From: Pseudoalteromonas sp. T1lg88
GTDB taxonomy: Bacteria > Pseudomonadota > Gammaproteobacteria > Enterobacterales > Alteromonadaceae
Length of the DNA stretch: 64,000 bases
Assembly (NCBI RefSeq): GCF_002964765.1
Contig: NZ_PQCF01000007.1
Location: forward strand, 124,001-188,000
Direction: 5' to 3'
Of this stretch, positions 56,768 through 64,000 are shown in pieces; position 1 is the first letter of the stretch, and each line of letters begins with the position of its first letter. The notes under the pieces were generated by a model. It was given only the letters and a program-made list of their open reading frames with translations, was not told the origin of the DNA and did no database searches. The position numbers and the translations under genes are program-made.

Positions 56768-58630
56768 ATGGCATTACTGCAAATTGCTGAGCCGGGGCAA
56801 AGCACGGCACCTCATGAACATAAACTCGCGGTAGGTATCGACCTAGGTACCACCAACTCCTTGGTGGCCACGGTGCAAAGCGGCGAGGCCAGAACCCTCA
56901 CCGATGAGCTGGGTAACGCCATGTTGCCTTCCGTTGTGCGCTATTTAGAGCAAGGCCATGTGGTTGGCCAAGAAGCTGCGGTTCATGCCGCAGACGACCC
57001 GCATAATACCCTGATTTCGGTTAAGCGTTTCCTAGGTAAAACCCAGGCGGAAATAGAAAGTAGCTATGGTCAATTGCCCTATGAATTCAGCGATGACAAC
57101 GGCAGTTTGCATATTCGTACCCGCCAAGGCGATATCAGCCCGGTACAGGCATCGAGCGATATCTTAAACGCTCTGCGTGAGCGTGCCGAGCAAAGCTTCG
57201 GTGGCGATACTATTACCGGTGCGGTGATCACGGTTCCTGCCTATTTTGATGATGCCCAGCGTCACAGTACCAAGGATGCGGCGCAACTGGCCGGAATCAA
57301 GGTGCTGCGCCTATTGAACGAGCCAACCGCCGCGGCGGTAGCCTATGGCCTGGACTCGGGCCAGGAAGGGGTAATCGCCGTGTATGACCTGGGCGGTGGT
57401 ACCTTTGATATTTCTATCCTGCGCCTCAATAAAGGGGTGTTTGAAGTGCTGGCTACCGGTGGTGACTCAGCCCTCGGCGGTGATGATTTCGATGCGTTAT
57501 TAGTTGAACACTTCAAGCAGCAAACTTCAGCTCAAAACCTATCGGCCAATACCCTGCGTTTATTTATCAATAAAGCGAAAGCTTGTAAGGAAGCACTTAC
57601 AAACTATGCTAAGGTCAATGTTGGACTAGAGTTTGATGGACAAACGCATACAGTTGAAGTCACCCGTGAATTATTCGCCGAGCTGGCTCTGCCCCTGGTG
57701 AAGAAAACCCTGCGTAGCTGTCGTCGTGCCCTCAAAGATGCCGGTATAAGTACGGATGAGGTGCTCGAAGTAGTAATGGTCGGTGGTTCGACCCGCATGC
57801 CTATCGTGCGTGAGCAGGTGGGTGAGTTCTTTGCTAAAGAGCCGTTAACCAGCATAGACCCGGATCGCGTTGTGGCCATTGGTGCCGCCATTCAGGCGGA
57901 TATCCTGGTAGGCAACAAGCCGGAAGCGGATATGTTGCTGTTGGACGTATTACCCCTGTCTCTTGGTTTGGAAACCATGGGTGGCCTGGTCGAGAAGATC
58001 ATTCCTCGCAATACCACCATTCCGGTAGCGCGCGCGCAGGAATTTACCACCTTTAAAGACGGGCAAACGGCCATGTCACTGCATGTGCTGCAAGGCGAGC
58101 GTGAACTGGTTGACGATTGTCGCTCTTTGGCTAAATTCAGTCTTAAAGGTATTCCGCCTATGGCCGCCGGTGCGGCGCATATTCGCGTGACCTTCAATGT
58201 GGATGCCGACGGTCTGCTAAGCGTGACTGCGATGGAGAAATCCACCGGCGTACAGGCGGAAATTCAGGTGAAACCTTCATTTGGCTTATCCGATGATCAG
58301 GTAGCCGAGATGCTTAAGTCCTCGATGAGCAACGCCAAAGAAGATATGCAGGCGCGTATGCTCAAAGAGCAGCAGGTAGAAGTCTTACGCGTACACGAAG
58401 CTTTGGAAGCATCGCTTGCCACCGACAGCCACTTACTGGACGAGCAAGAACTGGCGACGCTACGTGAAGCCATGGCTGAGATGCAGGCGATCAGTGCCAG
58501 CACCACAGAGCCACAAAAGATTAAAGACGCCATCGAAAAGGTGGATGCGGCGAGTAGCGAGTTTGCCGCCCGTCGTATGGATGCATCAATTAAAAAGGCC
58601 TTGAAAGGCCAATCAGTAGATGAGGTATAA
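56768..58630 (+). CDS. hscA: Hsp70-type chaperone HscA
   Basis: A 620-residue specialised Hsp70. [14 protein letters not shown] (about 23-36) is the ATPase signature, [14 protein letters not shown] and [17 protein letters not shown] follow. The substrate domain begins near 390 ([16 protein letters not shown]). Works with HscB on IscU to release the cluster. Normal length for the family. Confidence 0.97.
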   Translation: MALLQIAEPGQSTAPHEHKLAVGIDLGTTNSLVATVQSGEARTLTDELGNAMLPSVVRYLEQGHVVGQEAAVHAADDPHNTLISVKRFLGKTQAEIESSYGQLPYEFSDDNGSLHIRTRQGDISPVQASSDILNALRERAEQSFGGDTITGAVITVPAYFDDAQRHSTKDAAQLAGIKVLRLLNEPTAAAVAYGLDSGQEGVIAVYDLGGGTFDISILRLNKGVFEVLATGGDSALGGDDFDALLVEHFKQQTSAQNLSANTLRLFINKAKACKEALTNYAKVNVGLEFDGQTHTVEVTRELFAELALPLVKKTLRSCRRALKDAGISTDEVLEVVMVGGSTRMPIVREQVGEFFAKEPLTSIDPDRVVAIGAAIQADILVGNKPEADMLLLDVLPLSLGLETMGGLVEKIIPRNTTIPVARAQEFTTFKDGQTAMSLHVLQGERELVDDCRSLAKFSLKGIPPMAAGAAHIRVTFNVDADGLLSVTAMEKSTGVQAEIQVKPSFGLSDDQVAEMLKSSMSNAKEDMQARMLKEQQVEVLRVHEALEASLATDSHLLDEQELATLREAMAEMQAISASTTEPQKIKDAIEKVDAASSEFAARRMDASIKKALKGQSVDEV

Positions 58631-58633
58631 GCA

Positions 58634-58972
58634 ATGCCACAAATTATCTTTTTACCCAATGAAGAGCTATGCCCAGAGGGCGCAGCCATCGAAGCCAAGG
58701 CCGGTGAGACGGTATTGGATGTGGCGCTTAAAAATGGCATCAGCATTCCTCATGCCTGCGAAAAGTCCTGTGCCTGTACTACCTGCCATGTGATTATTCG
58801 TGAGGGCTTTGACTCCTTGGAAGAAAGCGATGAGCTTGAAGATGACATGCTGGATAAAGCCTGGGGGCTAGAGTCTGAGTCGCGCCTGGGTTGCCAGGCC
58901 AGAGTAGCCGACGAGGATTTGGTGGTTGAGATCCCCAAATACAACCTCAATATAGTGAATGAAGAGCATTAA
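58634..58972 (+). CDS. fdx: ISC [2Fe-2S] ferredoxin
   Basis: A 112-residue adrenodoxin-type ferredoxin. Ligands are in HACEKSCACTTCHV (C-x5-C-x2-C pattern) and SRLGCQARV. It supplies electrons for cluster assembly. It starts 3 bases after hscA and is the last isc gene here: iscX, usually next, is not found, as a terminator follows immediately. Confidence 0.97.
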   Translation: MPQIIFLPNEELCPEGAAIEAKAGETVLDVALKNGISIPHACEKSCACTTCHVIIREGFDSLEESDELEDDMLDKAWGLESESRLGCQARVADEDLVVEIPKYNLNIVNEEH

Positions 58973-58993
58973 GCTTTCACGCATGTAAATTAG

Positions 58994-59029
58994 AAAAAGC
59001 CGCTGTATCATAGAATCAGCGGCTTTTTT
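58994..59029 (+). terminator. Intrinsic terminator of the isc operon
   Basis: AAAAAGCCGCTG (58994-59005) pairs with CAGCGGCTTTTT (59017-59028). Confidence 0.92.
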
Positions 59030-59043
59030 ATTGGGAGACTTAT

Positions 59044-60477
59044 ATGAGTACGGCCTTGTTATTTACCCAGTCCTTTATCGATGGCCAGTGGCTAGAGGGA
59101 GAGGGGGAGTTTGATGTATTTAATCCCGCCGACAACAGTGTTTTGGCGAGCGTATCCCGGGTAACAGCGGCTCAAGTCGAGCAAGCCATTAGTGCCGCCG
59201 AGCGGGCCTTTAGCAGTTTAAAAAATACCAGTTGTGAGCATCGTGCCCAGGTGCTTGAGCGTTGGTATGACCTGGTGATGGCCAACCAGCAGGCACTGGC
59301 CGAGCTGATGACCAAGGAGCAGGGCAAGCCCTTGGCGGAAGCGCTTGGGGAGGTTAAATATGGGGCCGACTATATAAAATGGTATGCCGAGCAGGCTAGG
59401 CGCAGCTATGGTGAGCTTATTCCCGCCAGCAATGACAAGCATAGAATTTCGGTTATTAAGCAAGGTGTGGGCGTGGTGGCTGGCATCACTCCGTGGAATT
59501 TTCCAATTGCCATGATCACCCGCAAGGTGGCACCGGCTTATGCCGCCGGGTGCAGCTTTATTTTAAAACCCTCCGAGCATACGCCTTTATCTGCCTTGGC
59601 CCTGGCGCACTTAGCCCATGAAGCCGGCTTCGAACCGGGCGCTTTTAATGTGCTGCTGAGCGATCGCGCCAAGGAAGTGGGTGAGCAGCTCTGTGCTTCA
59701 GAGGTGGTGCGCAAATTCACCTTTACCGGCTCTACCGCCGTGGGCAGGCAATTACTGGCCCAGTGTGCCCCAACGATAAAACGCACCTCCATGGAGCTTG
59801 GCGGTAACGCACCCCTGCTGGTGTTTGCCAGCGCCGATCTGGATAAGGCCGCCGATGGCATTATTGCCAGCAAATTTCGCAATGCCGGACAAACCTGTGT
59901 CTGTGTAAACCGAGTCTTGGTGGATGAGAGCGTCGCTGAGGACTTAACCGCCAAACTGGCCGAACGAGTCCAGGCCTTAAGGGTGGGTGATGGCTTTAGT
60001 GCCGGGGTGGATATTGGTCCCTTGATTTACCATGCCGCCAAAGACAAGGTGTTGCAACTGGTTGAAGACGCGCTTGAACAAGGAGCCAAACAGGTTAACC
60101 AGGCTGCTTCCTTAGACGGTAACTATGTGGCGCCGCTGTTGCTTACCAATGTAAATGCCGAGATGCGCATCAGTCAGGAAGAGATCTTTGGTCCCGTGCT
60201 TACCGTCGCCACCTTTAGCGATGAGGCCGAGGCGATTACTCAGGCCAATGCCGTTCCTTATGGTTTGGCGGCTTATTTTTACAGTCAGGACATAAGCCAG
60301 ATTTACCGTGTCGGCGAGGCGCTGGAATACGGTATGGTGGGGATCAACGAAGGGCTTATTTCCAACCCGGTTGCCCCCTTTGGCGGCGTAAAGCAATCGG
60401 GCCTGGGACGCGAAGGCGGCCATCAGGGACTGGACGAGTATCTGGAAGAAAAGTACCTGTGCTTAAATATCGGTTAG
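59044..60477 (+). CDS. gabD: Succinate-semialdehyde dehydrogenase GabD
   Basis: A 477-residue aldehyde dehydrogenase. GITPWNFPIAMITRKVAPA binds the cofactor, FTFTGSTAVGRQL is the NAD(P) glycine motif, Glu251 (MELGGNAP) is the general base and Cys285 (NAGQTCVCVNR) the nucleophile. Sequence order fits GabD, which oxidises succinate semialdehyde from 4-aminobutyrate; other ALDH substrates are possible. No gabT is seen nearby. It has a weak GGGAG ribosome site right after the isc terminator. Confidence 0.85.
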   Translation: MSTALLFTQSFIDGQWLEGEGEFDVFNPADNSVLASVSRVTAAQVEQAISAAERAFSSLKNTSCEHRAQVLERWYDLVMANQQALAELMTKEQGKPLAEALGEVKYGADYIKWYAEQARRSYGELIPASNDKHRISVIKQGVGVVAGITPWNFPIAMITRKVAPAYAAGCSFILKPSEHTPLSALALAHLAHEAGFEPGAFNVLLSDRAKEVGEQLCASEVVRKFTFTGSTAVGRQLLAQCAPTIKRTSMELGGNAPLLVFASADLDKAADGIIASKFRNAGQTCVCVNRVLVDESVAEDLTAKLAERVQALRVGDGFSAGVDIGPLIYHAAKDKVLQLVEDALEQGAKQVNQAASLDGNYVAPLLLTNVNAEMRISQEEIFGPVLTVATFSDEAEAITQANAVPYGLAAYFYSQDISQIYRVGEALEYGMVGINEGLISNPVAPFGGVKQSGLGREGGHQGLDEYLEEKYLCLNIG

Positions 60478-60563
60478 CGGCATTTAAACGGGTATGCTAA
60501 CTCAGATATTTGCAGTGCCTGGCCGCTAGTCGTTACACTCTCACTTTTGCAGTAATGGAATAA

Positions 60564-61457
60564 GTGCGTGTGAATCCTCATATTAGTTTGGTCGTGTTGG
60601 CGGGCGGATTAGGCAGTCGGTTTGGCGGCGCCAAGCAAATCGCCCCGCTGCCCGGAGTCAATCGCACCATAATGGAATTGAGCATTGAAGATGCTTATCA
60701 CGCCGGTATTCGCCATCTGGTGCTGGTGATCAACGCTGCCGTGCGCGCTTATATTGAGCAAGAGATATTGCCTAAGCTGCCCGCCGATCTGGAAGTCACC
60801 CTGGTTGAGCAGCGCCTTGAAGATGTTCCCGCCGAGTACGCACAGCGTGCAGCACAGCGGCAAAAGCCCTGGGGCACGGGTCATGCACTGTTATGCGCGA
60901 AAGAGGCGGTTATCGACAAGGCCATAGTGATCACCGCCGATGATTATTACGGCAGCCTGGCCTATAAACAACTGGTGCAACACTTTAAGCACAGTGACAA
61001 CTGGGCCTGTGTGGCCTATCCGCTGCAACAAACCTTGTCGGAGCAAGGAGGGGTTAATCGCGGTATTTGTGCCCTTAATGAGCTGCAGCAACTCGTGCGT
61101 GTGGATGAAGTGCTCAATATCCAATACCAGGAAGATGGCACCTTAGTTGGCCTCAACGACAAAGGGCAGGCGAGAACTTTGGCTTCGGATGCCCTTGCGT
61201 CCATGACCTTTTGGGGGATAGACAAGCGACTCTTTACGATTTTGGCAGAAAACTTTGCTGACTTCCTTGGTCACCATGACAAGGGCAACGCAAAGGAGTA
61301 TTATCTTCCCGATCAAATCCAATACGGCATTGACCAGCACTTAGCTGTGGTCGAGGTATACGCCGCCAAGCAGGCTTGGATGGGGATGACCTATAAAGAT
61401 GAATTGCCCCTACTGGCTCGGAATATCGCCGCGCTTAAGGGATTAAGCCATAAGTAA
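60564..61457 (+). CDS. Sugar-phosphate nucleotidyltransferase-like protein
   Basis: A 297-residue NTP-transferase. VVLAGGLGSRFGGAKQIAPL is the nucleotide-binding signature and ITADDYYGSLAYKQLVQHF the metal-binding acidic pair. GTGHALLCAKE matches the second consensus block. The start is a GTG at 60564 (or 60570). It is 22 bases from an APH-fold kinase gene and is followed by a GH109 glycosidase gene, suggesting that it activates an amino-sugar 1-phosphate to a nucleotide sugar; this substrate is inferred. Confidence 0.8.
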   Translation: MRVNPHISLVVLAGGLGSRFGGAKQIAPLPGVNRTIMELSIEDAYHAGIRHLVLVINAAVRAYIEQEILPKLPADLEVTLVEQRLEDVPAEYAQRAAQRQKPWGTGHALLCAKEAVIDKAIVITADDYYGSLAYKQLVQHFKHSDNWACVAYPLQQTLSEQGGVNRGICALNELQQLVRVDEVLNIQYQEDGTLVGLNDKGQARTLASDALASMTFWGIDKRLFTILAENFADFLGHHDKGNAKEYYLPDQIQYGIDQHLAVVEVYAAKQAWMGMTYKDELPLLARNIAALKGLSHK

Positions 61458-61479
61458 CGGGGCTGCCAAACATACACCT

Positions 61480-62586
61480 ATGAATACAGATTATTATGCG
61501 CAGCTGTTAGCGCAGCAATACGGCTTTGCGCCACCACTGAGCTTAAAGGCCATAGGCAACGGCCATATCAATACCACCATGTTGTTAGGACATCGCGATG
61601 GCAGTGTGGTGGTACAGAAACTCAATACCCAAGTCTTTCCTGAACCCGAAAAACTAGTCGCCAATGCCCGTAAAATTGAGCAACACCTGATGCAAAAACA
61701 TCAGGCAAGCCAGTATGATCTTGAAGTGATCAAGCATGTGCCCACCCTGGAGGGGAGCTATTTGCTGAGCATTGATGGTGAGCATTGGCGGGCCTTGGAA
61801 TTTATCGGTAACAGCCGCAGTGAAGAGGTGGTGCAGTCGCCCTTGCAGGCTCAGGTTGCTGCCAGTGCTTTTGGTCGCTTTGCCGCCGCGCTGCAGGATT
61901 TCGACGCCGAGTCCTTGTATCCGGTGATCAAGGATTTTCATAATCTCGCCATGCGTATGGACATGCTGGAGCAGGCTGTGCAAGCCGATAAACTCGGTCG
62001 TGTTAAAGACGTACAGCAGCAGTTGGATTTTTGTCGCGAGCAAGCTTTCCTAATAGATGAAGTGGTGACGGTTACCGCGCAAATACCTTTGCGTCCTTGT
62101 CATAACGACACCAAAATCAACAATATGCTGTTTAGCGACAAGCAGGGTACGTCAGAGCCAAAGGCTGCGCCCGCGGCTGCACCCGCGGCCAAAGCCGTTA
62201 TCGATCTGGACACCTGCATGCCCGGTTATTGGTTATTCGATTTTGGCGACATGGTGCGCACCTTCTGCTCGCCGGAAGAAGAAGACAGTATTAACCTGGC
62301 GAATGTGCGGGTGCGTGAAGAAATCTTTGCCGCCCTGGTGAAGGGCTACATTGAGCCTTTAAAGGCGCACATTACCGCCGAGGAAAAGGCCAGCTTCTGG
62401 CTTGGCGCCAGGGTGATGCCCTTTATGATCGGGGTGCGTTTTCTTACCGACTATATCGACGGCGACCATTATTTCAGCATTAAGCATGGCCGCCATAATC
62501 TCGACAGAGCCAATAATCAGTTTGCCCTGTATGGCAGCGTACTGGCACAACAAGAAAGGCTTAAGTCGCTGATTGATAATGCTTAA
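61480..62586 (+). CDS. APH-fold sugar kinase (NahK-like)
   Basis: A 368-residue phosphotransferase. VVVQKLNTQVFPEPEKLV holds the ATP lysine, RPCHNDTKINNMLF is the catalytic HNDxxxxN loop, and VIDLDTCMPGYWLFDFGDMV carries the metal-binding Asp. The blocks resemble anomeric N-acetylhexosamine 1-kinases (NahK) more than antibiotic kinases. Between NNMLF and VIDLD there is an unusual Ala/Pro linker ([12 protein letters not shown]), absent in the usual short turn. Likely produces a hexosamine 1-phosphate for the preceding enzyme. Substrate inferred. Confidence 0.8.
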   Translation: MNTDYYAQLLAQQYGFAPPLSLKAIGNGHINTTMLLGHRDGSVVVQKLNTQVFPEPEKLVANARKIEQHLMQKHQASQYDLEVIKHVPTLEGSYLLSIDGEHWRALEFIGNSRSEEVVQSPLQAQVAASAFGRFAAALQDFDAESLYPVIKDFHNLAMRMDMLEQAVQADKLGRVKDVQQQLDFCREQAFLIDEVVTVTAQIPLRPCHNDTKINNMLFSDKQGTSEPKAAPAAAPAAKAVIDLDTCMPGYWLFDFGDMVRTFCSPEEEDSINLANVRVREEIFAALVKGYIEPLKAHITAEEKASFWLGARVMPFMIGVRFLTDYIDGDHYFSIKHGRHNLDRANNQFALYGSVLAQQERLKSLIDNA

Positions 62587-62593
62587 ACTACAG

Positions 62594-62617
62594 ACCCAGC
62601 AAATAGCTGGGTTTTTT
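62594..62617 (+). terminator. Intrinsic terminator of the kinase gene
   Basis: ACCCAGC (62594-62600) pairs with GCTGGGT (62606-62612), loop AAATA, then five T. Confidence 0.9.
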
Positions 62618-62716
62618 ATCGCTTTCATTTGCCATTAATCTCGTTCCTTTTGCCTGCCTTGGTGCTTTACGCTAGCTTGCTAGAAAAGCCTGGAAAGACA
62701 AGACTGAGGAACGAGC

Positions 62717-64000
62717 ATGAAACAATTCAACAGACGCGATTTTTTAAAGGCGGCGGGAGCGGTGGCCGGTGCCGCCGCAACGGCGTCGATGGCGGGCTGC
62801 GCCGGAACTGCCGCTGGTACTGCGGCTACACCAAAGGCTCAGGGCCAGTCGGTGATCGGATTAATCGCCCCAAAAATGGATGTGGTGCGGGTCGGCTTTA
62901 TCGGTGTGGGTCAGCGTGGCTATGGCCATGTAAAACGCATGAGCTACATTGAGGGCGCCGAAATCAAAGCCATTTGTGATACTCACCAAGAGGTGCTGGA
63001 TCGCGCCGTCGACTTCCTGGTTAAAGAAGGCAAGGAAAAACCCACCGCCTACGGTGACAGCGAGCTGGCCTATAAAGACATGTTGGCCCGCGATGATATT
63101 GATATCGTGATTATTTCCACGCCCTGGCGCTGGCATGCGCCCATGGCCATCGACACCATGAACAGTGGCAAGCACGCCTTTGTCGAGGTGCCACTGGCGC
63201 TGACGGTTGAAGAAATGTGGGAGATAGTCGACACCGCCGAGCGTACCCAGAAAAACTGCATGATGATGGAAAACGTCAACTACGGCCGTGACGAATTGAT
63301 GGTATTGAACATGGTGCGCCAGGGTGTCTTCGGCGAGTTACTTCACGGTGAGGCGGCCTATATTCATGAGCTGCGCTGGCAGATGAAAGAAATCGAGCAC
63401 AAGACAGGCTCGTGGCGTACCGCCTGGCATACGCGCCGTGATGGCAACCTTTACCCCACGCACGGTTTGGGCCCGGTTTCCCAGTATATGAATATCAACC
63501 GGGGTGATCGTTTTGATTACCTCACCTCCATGAGCTCGCCTGCCCTGGGCCGTGCCGCCTACGCCCAGCGTGAATTCCCGGCGGAGCACGGGCGTAATCA
63601 ACTTAAGTATATTGCTGGCGACATGAATACCACGCTGATCAAAACCGTTAACGGCCGCAGTATCATGGTGCAACACGATACCACCACGCCGCGCCCCTAT
63701 AGTCGTCACAACCTGATCCAGGGCACCAATGGAGTTTTCGCCGGTTTCCCCAATCGTATTGCCTTGGAGCATGGCGGCAACAAGAGTTTCCACGAATGGG
63801 AATACGATATGCAGCCCTGGTACGATAAATATGATCACCCCTTGTGGCAGAAAATGGGCGCTGAAGCCGAGCGCAATGGTGGTCACGGCGGTATGGATTT
63901 CTTGATGTTCTGGCGCATGATCTATTGCCTGCGCAATGCTGAGCCTTTGGACCAGGATGTCTATGACGGCGCTGCATGGTCGGTAATTTCGCCGCTGTCA
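62717..64000 (+). CDS. GH109 alpha-N-acetylgalactosaminidase, Tat-exported, 3' end outside window
   Basis: The first 428 residues of a Gfo/Idh/MocA-fold glycosidase. The N-terminus has a twin-arginine motif [10 protein letters not shown] and a lipobox-like MAGC (Cys28), suggesting a Tat lipoprotein. [16 protein letters not shown] is the NAD-binding motif, and [38 protein letters not shown] and [18 protein letters not shown] are blocks very like Shewanella GH109 enzymes. GH109 uses bound NAD to remove alpha-GalNAc ends from glycans. ATG 62717 follows AGGAACGAGC. With the kinase and nucleotidyltransferase it makes a plausible GalNAc release and salvage set. The gene is cut at the window edge shortly before its expected end. 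Confidence 0.92.
   Translation, partial: MKQFNRRDFLKAAGAVAGAAATASMAGCAGTAAGTAATPKAQGQSVIGLIAPKMDVVRVGFIGVGQRGYGHVKRMSYIEGAEIKAICDTHQEVLDRAVDFLVKEGKEKPTAYGDSELAYKDMLARDDIDIVIISTPWRWHAPMAIDTMNSGKHAFVEVPLALTVEEMWEIVDTAERTQKNCMMMENVNYGRDELMVLNMVRQGVFGELLHGEAAYIHELRWQMKEIEHKTGSWRTAWHTRRDGNLYPTHGLGPVSQYMNINRGDRFDYLTSMSSPALGRAAYAQREFPAEHGRNQLKYIAGDMNTTLIKTVNGRSIMVQHDTTTPRPYSRHNLIQGTNGVFAGFPNRIALEHGGNKSFHEWEYDMQPWYDKYDHPLWQKMGAEAERNGGHGGMDFLMFWRMIYCLRNAEPLDQDVYDGAAWSVISPLS

Overview
The window looks like chromosome of a marine gammaproteobacterium of the Alteromonadales type (the Shewanella / Pseudoalteromonas / Alteromonas neighbourhood). The grounds are gene content and protein similarity: the pdhR-aceE-aceF-lpd order, a full isc operon, Cpx, Csr-type regulation, PanP, a manganese pyrophosphatase and a Shewanella-like GH109 enzyme. 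The genus cannot be fixed from sequence alone. No rRNA, tRNA, CRISPR array, prophage or complete insertion sequence was seen. Most of the window is ordinary housekeeping DNA with short intergenic gaps and clear intrinsic terminators.

Layout, 1-20 kb. A truncated secreted S9 peptidase (minus strand) and yaiI are followed by a TPP riboswitch and the thiamine operon thiC-thiO-thiS-thiG-thiDE-thiF, whose thiD part carries a single-base frameshift. Next come ppaC, mutM, a REP-like repeat and a three-gene ABC operon that may handle metal (ATPase, FtsX/MacB-type permease with a His-rich loop, DUF3299 protein). Two CDP-glycerol glycerophosphotransferase-like genes and a TagD-like glycerol-3-phosphate cytidylyltransferase flank purC. 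Then come a sulfurtransferase and fbp.

Layout, 20-41 kb. A secreted zinc metalloprotease precedes mpl-ubiX, a YadGH-type ABC exporter with a TrmB-like methyltransferase, panP, a lysophospholipase-like hydrolase and a cpxRA / cpxP(spy) divergent stress module. The roughly 790-base gap after cpxP holds a strong, unannotated candidate for a CsrB-family regulatory RNA on the minus strand: about 20 GGA motifs, five of them CAGGATG presented in hairpin loops, a promoter, an intrinsic terminator and an upstream GacA/UvrY-like palindrome. An FbpABC ferric transporter with a DyP-type peroxidase, argR, a MITE-like palindromic element and mdh follow. mdh also carries a single-base frameshift.

Layout, 40-64 kb. 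pdhR-aceE-aceF-lpd (pyruvate dehydrogenase) has two PdhR operators before pdhR. A GNAT acetyltransferase, tapT, a TonB-dependent receptor, suhB and trmJ lead to iscRSUA-hscBA-fdx (iron-sulfur assembly), whose leader has three IscR boxes over two promoters. The end holds gabD and an apparent amino-sugar module: nucleotidyltransferase, APH-fold kinase and a Tat-exported GH109 alpha-N-acetylgalactosaminidase cut by the window edge.

How the parts connect: thiamine diphosphate made by the thi genes is the cofactor of AceE; lipoyl, FAD and Fe-S assembly genes serve central carbon metabolism (PDH, mdh, fbp); FbpABC would feed iron to isc. The CsrB-like RNA would buffer CsrA and so influence carbon flux. 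The two one-base frameshifts in core genes (thiD, mdh) are more easily explained by sequence errors than by real gene loss, but this cannot be decided here.
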